Shown here piece after piece: positions 1 to 10,800 of a DNA stretch of 64,000 nucleotides. The stretch spans positions 1 through 64,000 of the forward strand of contig JANQKV010000056.1 of the NCBI GenBank assembly GCA_028280945.1, written 5' to 3'. The first letter of the stretch is position 1, and every line of letters begins with the position of its first letter. A program made the position numbers and the translations under genes. The notes under the pieces were generated by a model, which ran no database searches, was not told the origin of the DNA, and worked only from the letters and a program-made list of their open reading frames with translations. Source of the DNA: Opitutaceae bacterium. GTDB lineage: Bacteria > Verrucomicrobiota > Verrucomicrobiia > Opitutales > Opitutaceae.

Positions 1-242
1 TCAACGACACTTCGTTTGTTACCAGTGCGGTCGTGAATAGCACCTCCCAGGGTGCGGTGTTCCAATTCACGGACATGGACAGCATTTCGATCGACCAGAT
101 CAGCACATCCTTGGGATTGACCGCCGAGCAATCCACCGGTCTTGAGCAAAATCTGGAAGGTGCGGTCCAGTCAGCTGTTCCTGGACGGGACGTGGAGGTG
201 GTGGTCCCGGACAACGTTATTATCGTCAGCCCTTCCAGCTAA
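1..242 (+). CDS. C-terminal end of an unidentified protein (5' end outside window)
   Basis: The frame is open from the left edge (first full codon at base 3) and stops at TAA 240-242. About 79 residues are visible. They are acidic and rich in Ser, Thr, Val and Gln, with no Cys. The stretch reading TAEQSTGLEQNLEGAV looks helical and the last part, VEVVVPDNVIIV, looks like a beta strand. An internal ATG at 33 exists, but the frame continues upstream of it, so this is more likely the end of a longer gene. No family was recognised. A strong terminator follows the stop within 25 nt, which supports this being a genuine gene end. Confidence 0.55.
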   Translation, partial: NDTSFVTSAVVNSTSQGAVFQFTDMDSISIDQISTSLGLTAEQSTGLEQNLEGAVQSAVPGRDVEVVVPDNVIIVSPSS

Positions 243-265
243 GCACAGTTGATTTGAAATTCTCG

Positions 266-296
266 CAGGCGCACCTTCGGGTGCGCCTGTTTTTTT
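266..296 (+). terminator. Rho-independent terminator
   Basis: A perfect 10-bp GC-rich stem (266-275 with 280-289) closed by a TTCG tetraloop is followed directly by seven T residues (290-296). It ends the gene at 1-242. The T tract overlaps a possible TTG start (295) of the next frame, which argues for that gene starting at ATG 355. Confidence 0.93.
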
Positions 297-354
297 GACC
301 TCGGCGAGATCATGGGTTGCGCTTGGCGGACGTCGCCCAACCGTTGGTTGTTCT

Positions 355-1764
355 ATGTCCGACCTGCCGCGATCTCATCTCGAAGATGCCTTTGCCGGCA
401 CCTCGCTCTTCGAAGCGAAGACGTGGCAGCTGTCGCCCCAGACTTGGCCGCTTACGCGAGCCGAGGTCCAAGAGTTGGAGGATATTGGGCAGGCTTGCCT
501 GCATTTTCATCAGGCCCTCGAGAATCTCTACCTGCGCTGTGCGGCCGGCAAAAACCTCCTGCGCAACCGTGAGCTGAAAGCCCCTTGGGTCGCCGAATAC
601 CTCGACCGCGGCAAACCGGACCATCTGGTTGCCCACGCTCGGGATTCCCGCCAGCGCGGCCGTATGCCCACTGTCCTGCGACCCGACTTGTTGGCCACGA
701 CCGACGGCTTTGCCCTGACCGAGCTCGATTCGGTGCCGGGCGGCATCGGTCTCACCGCCTTCCTCAATCGACTCTATGACGAGACGGGAGAGATTCTTGG
801 TGCCGGTGATCAGATGATTCGAGAGTTTCATGCGTCGCTGGCCGCCCTTACGCCGCACCTCGCGAACCCCATGATCGCTCTGGTAGTGAGCGACGAGTCC
901 GCGACCTACCGTCCCGAGATGCAGTGGATGGCCGACCAACTGCAACTGCGCGGCCATCGAGTGTTTTGCTTGGAGCCGGATGATCTCTTCCCCCTGGGTT
1001 CCACCCTGTGCTTCGACATTGATGGCAATCCGGAAAAAATCGATGTCCTGTATCGATTCTTCGAGCTGCACGATCTGCCCAACTTGCCTACCGCCGAATA
1101 CATCTTTGAGGCTTGGGCCGCCGATGAACTCGCGGTGGCTCCCCCCATGCGTCCGTTTCAAGAGGAGAAAATGGGAGCGGCGTTGTTTCACCATCACTTG
1201 CTCGCCGACTACTGGAAGGAAGCTCTGCCGGGACGTTCGCTCAGGCGGTTGCGCAAGCTCTTTCCCCAGTCATGGGTGGTGGACCCCGCTCCGCTTCCTC
1301 CCGGTGCGGTGCTCGATGGCCCGCCGGCTGGCGGCCGCTCGTTGGCCCGATGGGAACAGTTGGGTGAGGCGTCTCAAAAGGAACGCGACCTCATCATCAA
1401 AATCTCCGGCTTTCACGAATCGGCGTGGGGAGCCCGCAGTGTGGTTTATGGGTCGGATTGCTCGCGGGAAGAGTGGCGGGCGGGCTTGGATATCGCCATC
1501 GCCGATGCCCCGCACAACCTTCATGTGCTGCAGCGCTATCACAAGCCGCATCGCCTGCGCCATCCTCTCTATCCCACCGCCGATGCTGATGCCCCGAACA
1601 CCGCCATCGAGCGACAAGGGCGGCTGCGACTGTGCCCCTATTATTTTGTGCATAAAGATGAAGTTAAACTGGCGGGTGCGCTCGCGACTTTTTGTCCGCC
1701 CGACAAAAAGATTATTCATGGCATGCAAGACGCCGCCCTACTACCTTGCCGCATCGTCGAGTAG
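355..1764 (+). CDS. Uncharacterised 469-aa protein with ATP-grasp-like motifs
   Basis: Function is not known. ATG 355 is preferred over TTG 295 because the latter lies inside the terminator T tract. No signal peptide is visible, so it is probably cytoplasmic. Two stretches resemble ligases of the ATP-grasp or glutathionylspermidine synthase type: a mid-protein LTELDSVPGGIGLTAFLNRL, like the Glu-rich metal/ATP segment, and a C-terminal region with DLIIKISGFHESAWGARSV followed by LHVLQRYHKP, like the nucleotide-binding lysine strand and the loop after it. A Rossmann-like segment, MIALVVSDESATY, lies between them. The giant Sel1/LysM gene begins 47 nt downstream on the same strand, so the two are probably cotranscribed and this enzyme may act in the same envelope process. 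The ATP-grasp assignment is motif-based inference. The reading frame itself is secure. Confidence 0.6.
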   Translation: MSDLPRSHLEDAFAGTSLFEAKTWQLSPQTWPLTRAEVQELEDIGQACLHFHQALENLYLRCAAGKNLLRNRELKAPWVAEYLDRGKPDHLVAHARDSRQRGRMPTVLRPDLLATTDGFALTELDSVPGGIGLTAFLNRLYDETGEILGAGDQMIREFHASLAALTPHLANPMIALVVSDESATYRPEMQWMADQLQLRGHRVFCLEPDDLFPLGSTLCFDIDGNPEKIDVLYRFFELHDLPNLPTAEYIFEAWAADELAVAPPMRPFQEEKMGAALFHHHLLADYWKEALPGRSLRRLRKLFPQSWVVDPAPLPPGAVLDGPPAGGRSLARWEQLGEASQKERDLIIKISGFHESAWGARSVVYGSDCSREEWRAGLDIAIADAPHNLHVLQRYHKPHRLRHPLYPTADADAPNTAIERQGRLRLCPYYFVHKDEVKLAGALATFCPPDKKIIHGMQDAALLPCRIVE

Positions 1765-1811
1765 GTATAACCGCGCCTTGCCCCTGAGGGGATTTCCCCA
1801 CAACTAAAGCT

Positions 1812-4800
1812 GTGCAATTATCGGCCCGGCCCAGTCCAACTTCCTGTCGTCTCGGCGGATCCGTGCCTGGTGGGTGGACTGTGTTGCTGTGCGTGTTTTT
1901 GTTGGGCGCGTCTTCCCTGTGGGGACAGATCAATATTGAAGCCCTCAAAGCCCGGGCGGCGGAAGGCGATGCCGAGGCCCACAACCTTCTTGGCAACGCC
2001 TACGTCAACGGCCAGGGAGTGGAGCGCGACATCGCCCGTGCATTGGACCATTACGAGACTGCGGCCAACGCCGGTATGGCTTCAGCCGCCTTCAATTTGG
2101 CGCTGCTCCACGAGGTGGGTCGGGGAGTGGAGATCGACCTCGAAAAGTCGTTTGCCTACTATCTGCGCGCAGCCGAACTCGGCATGCCCATTGCCCAATA
2201 CAACGTGGGAAACATGTATGCGAGGGGCATTGGGGTGGAGGCGGATCCACTCCAGGCGAATCTCTGGTTTCGCCGCGCCGCCGATGCCGGGATTGCTGAA
2301 GCCCAATACAACCTGGGCTTGGCCTATGAGCAGGGCATCGGGGGCAACGCGGACCCGGAACAAGCGGTGCACTGGTATGGCTTGGCGGTCGAACAGGGGT
2401 TTGCCCGCGCCGCCTACAATCTGGCCCTGATGTTTGAGGAGGGGAACGGAGTGCGCCGCGACGATGCGGAAGCCGCTCGCCTTTACCTCGTCGCCGCGGA
2501 AAAGAACTTTGGTCCGGCCCAAAACAACCTGGGGGTGATGTATGCGGAAGGGCGGGGTGGCCTGTCGCAGAGCCTGATCGAAGCCTACCCTTGGTTTGTC
2601 CTCGCCGCCGAAAATGGTGCCAGTCCGCGGGGCCGTGACATTGTGCTCGAGCGGCTCGACCGTATTCAGACGGCGGAGGCCGACATCAAACTTCTCGCTT
2701 TGCGCAATCGCCTCGGTTTGCCCGCTGCGGAGGCCGCTTCCCCTGCGGGTGGTCCGCCGGCGGCCGCTCGTCCTGCCCCCGGTGGCACCGCGGCCAACGA
2801 CGAGCTGGCCCTGCGCTTGGCTGAACTCGAAGCCGCCCTCGCGCGGCTCCAGCGTGAAAACACGGGACTCATTTCCGCCAACCAGAACTTGGCGCGCCAG
2901 AAAGCCGAACTGGAAAGCCGCAACGACCAGACGCCCACCCTCAACTCCGCGGCTCGGGCCGAGCTTGCTCACATCAACAACGTGGCGCGGGAGTTGAATG
3001 AACTCGAAGGCATTGATCCGGAACGACGCCGTCTCATTGCCCAGGCCGTGGCGCTGCTGGAGCGGATTTCGCGTGATAACCTGCGGCTCAACGCCGACGT
3101 CAAAAGTGCCACCCTCGAATTAAGCAACCTCGGCCGCCGCTTGCGGCAGGCCGAATCGCAACTGGCGGCGACATCAGGCAACGCTGCCGCGGACCCCGCT
3201 GAGCTGGCGGCCGTCCGGGCTGAAACCCGATCGCTCACCGACCAGTTGACTCAAGCCCAAGCCCGTATCCAAGCTTTGGAGACGGGAGTCGCCGCGGCTG
3301 AATCTTTGCGTGGCCAAGTCGCTGAACTCACTGCCCGGAATGAAACGCTCAACGAGCAACTTGCCGCCGCGGTCAGCGCCTCCGCCGGCCCCGTGGTTGA
3401 TCCTGTCGAGCTCGCCGAGCGTGACGCCCAGCTCGAGCAATTGCGTCGCCTCGCCGAGCAGCGCGAGGTCCAGCTCCAGACTACCACGCTGGAGATGGAA
3501 GCACTGCAAATCCGGGTGGATGAACTGAGCACCGCCTTGTCCCGGACCCGCGACAGATTGGCCCAGGCTCCCACCGCCGACGCACTGTCGGATCTCCAAG
3601 ACAACCTCGCGGACGTCGAGGCCCAGGTCGCCCAGCGTGATCGGCAAATCTCCGACCTCCAACGTGAACTCGATCGTCGGGCGGCCAACGCGGTGTCGGC
3701 TGAAAACGCTTCCTCCGAGATTGCCCGGCTCACCGCCGAACTCGCCACCATCCGCACGCAACGCGAGCAGGATCAACGTGCCTTGACGGCCGTCGAAGAC
3801 CAACTGGCCGCCGTATCCGCCGCTCGCGAATCTTCTGCGGCGGAACTTGCCGCGGCCTTGGAAACTGAAACCGGGCTTCGAGCAGATCTTGAGGCTGAGG
3901 TGGAGGCGACTCGTGTGGAAATGACCGCTCTGCGCGAACAGCTTCAGTCCGCCGGCACTCAGATCGAGAACTTGCAAACAGCTCTGGCTGATCGCGACGC
4001 GACCGTTGCCGCCCTCGAAGCAGCATTGACGGAGGCCGCTGCGACCGAGTCGAACGCAGCATCCAACGATTCTCAGGTTGCCGATCTCACGGCCGCCCTG
4101 CGGGTCGCGGAGGATCGCGTTGCCGCCGTGCAAAACGAACTTGTCCAGGCGCGTTCCCTGATCGCTGACAACGACGATATCGTCAGCCAGCTGGCCGCGG
4201 AAAACGATCAACTCCGGGCCCGATTGGCGCGCCCCGGCGAAGAATCGGAGATTGTTGCCGACTATCAGCGTGTGATCACCGAGCAGGCGGACCGCGTCTT
4301 TGCGCTCACGCAGGCGCGTGACGTAGCGGTCGCTCAATCGACCGAACTCTCCAGCCGACTCCGAGCCCTTGAGTCCGATCTTGCCGCCTCGGAAAACCTC
4401 GTCACGGAGCTCGCGTCCCAAAACGATTCCCTCGGCGCCGACCTCGCCATGGCCCGAGCCCAGATTGGCACTAACCTGGTGGAGGCCCAGCGCCTGGCTG
4501 CCGCCGAAGCCGAGCGCGACGTGGCCCTGGCCCGTTTGACCGAGCTGGCCGCACAACTCGACCAGACCCGCGTTGACCTCGCCGAGAACGACGCCCTGGT
4601 TACTGCTTTGGCGATGGAGGTCGATCGGCTTGAGGGAGACTTGGCATTCGCCACCCAGGCTGCTGCCGGCCAAGTGTCCAATGCCGCTTTGGCCAACCTG
4701 CAGGCTGATCGAGATGCCGCACTGGCGGCGCTGGCCGAGCGCGACGCCGCGCTGGCTACCGCGGAGAACCGGATGACGGAAAACAGCGAAACCATCGCCG

Positions 4801-7800
4801 CTCTGGCAGGCGAGCTCGATGAGCTTCAAGCCCAACTGGCCTCCGCCCGGGCGGAGGCGCCTTCCGCTGAACAAACCGACCTGATTGCAGCCCTCGAACA
4901 GGCTCGCGACGCCGCCCAGACCGATATCGCCCGGATTACCGCCGAATTCCAGGCCGCTGAAACCACCCTGGCCGAGCGTAACCAGACTATTGATACACTC
5001 AACGAGCAGCTGGCCATCCTGAGCCGCGAGGTAGCCAGCACAAACGCTGCGATGAGTGCCGCTGATGCCGGCCGGGTCGCTCAGATTACCGAACTCGAAG
5101 CGGCTCGGGATGAAGCCCGGGCCCAAGTGGCCGAGCTCTCATCCCAGCTCGAAGTCGCCGAGACCAACGCTGCTGAAAACACTGCCACCATTTCGGCCCT
5201 CGCCGATCAAATCGACGAGTTCCAAGCGGTCGCCGCGGCCAGTGATACCCGGCTGGCCGAAATCCAGGCGGAGTTGGCCGCTGCCAACGATGCCCTCGCG
5301 GCGGCGGATCAATCGGCTTTGATCGCGCAGCTCGAACGACAACGTGATGAAGCCGGGGCCGATGCCACGCGTTTGGCGGAACAGCTTAACCGGTCTGAGT
5401 CCGCCTTGGCTGAGCACACGACCACCATTGCGTCGCTTTCCGCACAGATTGATACCCTCGAGGCCACGCTGGTCGCCAACGACCAGTCGGGTGAAGTTGC
5501 CCGGCTCACAGATGAACTGGCGGCGGCGGAAACTCGGGCGGAAACGCTGACCGCAAGTATTGCGGCCCGTGAGGCAAGCCTGGCGGCCAACCAGGAAACC
5601 ATGGCGGGAATGACGGCACGCATCACCGAACTTCAGTCAGTCGTCGCCTCCGCGGATCGATCCGCGGAAATCGATCAACTCGAGCGCGACCGCCGGGACT
5701 TGGCCGAGGAAAACGAAGCGCTTTCCGACGCGCTGGAAATCGCCCGCCAATCCGAGAGTGCCAACGCTACGGCACTGGAAGCCCTGCGCGCCGAGGTGGC
5801 TTCACTCGAATCCGCCCTCACCGCGGCGGACCAATCGGCCATCGTGGCCGACTTGACCACCGCGCGCGATGCAGCGGTGGCGGCCGTGGCAGAACTTGAA
5901 TCCCAGTTGTCGGATCGACAGGCCGAATTGGCCGAGGCCGAAGCCCGTGCTCGCTCACTCGATCAACAGGTTGTCGCGCTTGAAGAAGATATTGCGCGCA
6001 CGACCGATCAAAACACCGCCGCCTTGGCGGACCTCGCCTCCGCTCGCGATGTTGCTGCCGCCGCGATTGCCCAACTCGAGGCGCAGTTGGCGGAAAAGGA
6101 TCGGGATTTGAACCAAGCGCAGGATCGCGTCACGCAGTTGGATCTCCAAGTCGCTACGCTGGAGGAATCAGCTTCCCAATCCGCCGGTGAAAACCAACAA
6201 GCCGTCGCCGAAATGGCGGAGGCTCGCGACACTGCGCTGGCATCGCTCGCGGAACTGGAACGCGAGCTCGCCAATCGCACCGCCGAGCTCGTTGACCGTG
6301 AATCCCGGGCCGAAACGCTGGATGCTCGCATCGCCACCCTTGAGGCTGCTGCCGAGTCCACGGCGTTGGATCATCGCAGTGCCATCGACTCGCTTACTGC
6401 AGCGCGCGACGATGCTCGCAACAATGTGGCCCGACTCACGGTTGATCTCGGAGCGGCCGCCGAACGGGCGGACCAGCTCCAGGCCGAGATCACGCAGCTC
6501 ACCGCTGACGTGTCCTCCGCCGTCAATGCTGAGGCGGCGGCGGATGATGCGCTCACCCAAGTCCAAGCCGACCTGGAAGCGGCCCGGACGGATCTTCGCT
6601 TGATGCAGGATCAGCTGGCGGAAACCCGGGCGGCCGCCAGCCGGACCAACGCCATGGCGGAACAGATTGCGGATCTGGAGGCTCGCCTTGAGGCAGCTGA
6701 CCAATCCGGTGAAATCGCGACCCTGATCGTGCAACGCGATGATGCTCTCGGGACGGTGGCACAGTTGGAGTCCGAACTTGTCGCTGCTCGGGAAGACATC
6801 GCGACAATCCAATCAGAGGCCAGTGGCCTCGAAGACCGACTGGCCGCGGCCCTGACCGCCCGCGATCAAATTGCTGCTGACGCGGCCATGCTGGCTGCCA
6901 GCGAGACGGCTTTGGCCGCCACCACCGCCCGTATCCAAGAGCTTGAGACAGAGCTTGCCACAGTCGTCGAGGCCCACTCAGCCCAGCTTGCGTCCGTCGA
7001 AAATGCCCGCACCGCCGCTGAAGCCGCTGCGACTGGTCTCCAAGCGGACATTGCGGACCTGCAACAGGCCGTGGTGAATGCCCAGGCAACCGCCGACGAT
7101 CTCCGGCTTGAGCGTGACGAGTTGCAAGCCGCACTGGTGGAGGCCGAGCAGGATCGCGAGGCTTCCGTTGCTCGCATAGCGGAGCTTGAGGCCATCGCCA
7201 CCAGGGTGGGGGACGTCACCGCAGAAATCGAATCGCTCCGTGCCGAATTGAGCATCGCAGCCGCCGAACGGGATGCGGCGCTCGCGCAGTTCACCGAGCT
7301 GGAACAGCAAAAGGAGCTTTCGGTTGAGGCATCGTCTGCCGCTGCGGCCGCTCTCGAACAGGAACTGAACCTGGCCCGGGCTCAGGTTTCGGAATTGCGG
7401 CGTGAGATCGAAAACTGGCGCGAGCTTGCGGCGACAGCCGATCTCGATGCCAAGGCGGCACGGGATGAACTTGCGACCCGGATTGCCGCCCATGAATCCG
7501 AGATGGAGAATTTCCAAACGGTTACGTCGGTGCAGTTGCAATCCTTGCAGGAAAACGAGTCGGTGATGGCCGAGTTGCGGGAAGCCTTGGCTGCTCGTGA
7601 ACATGAACTCGTGGAGTTGACTGCGGCGGAACGATCCGCGGTAGTCCGGGCTGAGGAACTCGCCGTCGCTCTGGCGACCAGCGAGTTGCAGGTTGAAGAG
7701 GCGGGTGGGTTGCGCCGCGAACTGGCTGATGCCCGCTCGCTCTTGGTGGAGACCGAGCGCAATGCACAGATGCAGATTGGCGAGCTCACGTCGCAGGTTG

Positions 7801-10800
7801 CCGTGTTGGAGGGACAGATTGAACGCGACGAGATCGCGTTGTCCGATGCCCGCAGTCGCATTCAGGAATTGGAGACTGATCTGGCGGCAACCCAACAACA
7901 GGTAGCATCGCTCGACGAGGAACTGGCCGGTGCAGTCGGGCTCGCTGCGGAGTTGGCTGCGGCTGAGACTGCCTTGGCTGAATCCCGCGGTACGGTTGCC
8001 ATCTTGGAATCGGATTTGGCTGCTGCCCGCGAAGCGATTGAAGACAACGAGCAGGCAGCCCGGATTCAGATTGAAGCCTTGGCTGCAGCTCGTGATGAGG
8101 CCTTGATCGAAGTGCGGAATATCACCGATCAGTTGGTGCAAGCCCGTGGTGAAATCGGCATTCGAGATGCCCGGGTTTTTGAGTTGGAACGCAGTGTAAG
8201 CCGACAGCGCTCAGCCGTTGAGGAAATGGGCGATGCCTTGGCGGAACTCCAGTCCGCCCGGCAATTGATTACCGCCTTGGAGACTGACTTGCTGGCGGCT
8301 GAACAGGCGGTGGAGAGCGCCGACCAAAGCGAGTTGATCTCGTCGCTGCAATCCGCCCGTGACGCCGCCGTGGCGCAGGGCGATCAGTGGCAGGCCGAGG
8401 TGGCACGCCTCACCGATCAAGTCACGGCACAAGCCGATCAAATCGATTCCTTGCAAGCCGAGTTGACCGATCGACGGTCCGAGGCGGCTCAGTTGGGTGA
8501 AACCGCGACTGAGTTGGCCGCGGCTGGGCAGCAGATTTCGTCCCTGGAAGCCGACCTGGCGGCTGCGCTAACCCGGGCGGAGCAGTTGACCAGTTTGCGG
8601 GAAGCGTTGACTGCCGCTGAAGATGGCAACGCCGAGCTGCAACGGCAACTGGTTGCGGCCGAGTCGGCACTCGCTGAGGCAGATCAGTCCTCGATGATCG
8701 CTTCACTCGAGTCAGCCCGCGATCTTGCCCGCCAAGATGCCACCCGGCTCGCCGAAGAAGCCGCATCCCTGCAAGTTACCCTCGAGGATAATCTCGCCAC
8801 GATCGACGCCTTGACCACCGAGAATGCGCAACTTCAGCAGGAAGCTGCGGATTCGGATCAAAGTGATGCCCTCGCGGCCCTTGCCGCGGATCGAGACGCG
8901 GTGCAATCGCAGGTCGCCGAACTCGAGACGGAGCTCAACGAACTCAACGCGACGGCTGACTCTCGTTTTGCCCGGATCGTTGAGCTGGAGTCTGAACTTG
9001 AATTGAATCTGGCGGCAGTTGCTGACCTGGAGGCAGCGCGGGACTCCGCGGCGATGGCCGCCAACCAGTTGTCCAACGAGGTTTTGGCGGGACGAGAGGA
9101 ACTGGCGGCACGCGAGGCCGAGGTCGGCGTCCTGCAACAACGTCTCGCCGAGATGCGCGAACAATTGGCTGATGCGCAGGAGGCCGTGGTGGCCGCGGAC
9201 CAGAGCGATCTGATTGCCGATCTGGAAGCGGCTCGTGATGCCGCCATGGCCCAGACGGCCTCCACCCGGGAGGCTTTGCAGGAGGCCGAATCGCAGATGT
9301 CGGCTCGTGACCAACGGGTGACCGAAATTGAAGCAGCCTTGGCTGAACAAGCCGAGCTGCTTGCGGAAACATCCGCGATCCGTGACGCTGCCCAATCCGA
9401 TGTGCGTTCGTTGCAGGACCAGTTGGTTCAACTGCGCTCCGAGTTGACGGACCGCGAGGCTTGGATCAGGGATCTCGAACAGACGATTGAGGAAAACGCC
9501 GTCACTTCCCGACGGCTTGTGGAAACACAGGCCGCTTTGGAACAGGCGGAGCAAGCCAACACGTCCCTGCAAAGTGAGCTCAACGACGCCTTGGTGGCTG
9601 CGGCCGCCAATGATCAGTCCGCGACGTTGGCGGCCTTGGAACAAGCGCAGGCCGCCGCTGAAAGCCAGATTGACCGACTTGCTGCCGACTTGGCGTCTGC
9701 CGAACAGGTGTTGTCCGAGCGCGATGCCAGTGCGACCGCGCTTGCGGCCGAAAACACGCGACTGGCTGAACAACTCGCCGAAGCCGAGCGTTTGGCGGCT
9801 GTCGCCCGGGAAGACCACGCCGTCTCCTTGTCGGCGGTGCAGGATGCCCAGGCGGTGGTGCGGGAGGAAGCTGACGAATTGGCGACGCGACTGGCTGAGG
9901 CGAGCCGGGAGTTGGATCGTGCCAACACGCGGGTTGCGGATCTTACTGCGCAAGGAGCGGATCTGACCGATCGATTGGCCGAAGCTGAATCGGCCGCGGC
10001 CCGTGCCGATCAATCCGTTCTCGTGCGCGATTTGCGGGCGCAGTTGGAGACCGCGCAAACGGCGCTGGAAGCGGCGGATCAAAGTGCCACCGTTGCGGCG
10101 TTGGAGTCGGCCCGGGCGGCAGCCGAAAACCAAGCTGAACGCCTGCGCCAGGATCTTGCTGTCGTCGAAACAACCCTGACCCAATCCCAAGCCAACGAAG
10201 CGCGTTTGCAGGCCGAATTGGTGACCGCCCGGGAGCAGGTGGAAACCGATTTCATTGATCAGATCAAAGCCCTTGAAAGGGCGCGCGATACCGCCGTGGC
10301 GGCGGCTGGCGAGTTGGGTGAAGAGCTCACTGCCGCCGAGAATGCTCTCAACGAAAACATTGCCGTGATCGCCGAACTCACCGGACGCAACGACGCGTTG
10401 CAATCCGACTTGGCCCGGGCCCAGCAGGCAGTGGTCCAGGCTCGGGAAGCTGGTGTCGACGACGAGGCCCTGCAAACATTGGAACGCGAACGCGACGTCG
10501 CGCGTCGCGAGGCCCAGCAGTTTAACAACGCCCTGGCCGAGGCGCAGAGCCTGGTTGAATCCAGCAACGAAACCATTGCCGAGCTCACGGGCGAAAACGA
10601 CCGGCTTCAGGGAGACCTTGATGCTTCCGAACGCGCCCTCGCGGCTGCCTTGGTCGCACAAGCGGCTGCTGTCGAGGAGGCGGGCATGAATGCGGCCCTC
10701 AATTTGGAGGTAGCCACGTTGCACAACCGCGTGCAGCAGCTTGAAGAGAGCATCGCCACCGAGCGCTCCTCCGCGGCCCGCGAGTTTGCCGGTTTGAGCC

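Noticed and set aside
5307..6005. CRISPR-like or tandem DNA repeat
   Set aside because: The periodicity is in the encoded protein, copies are diverged at DNA level and lie within one open frame.
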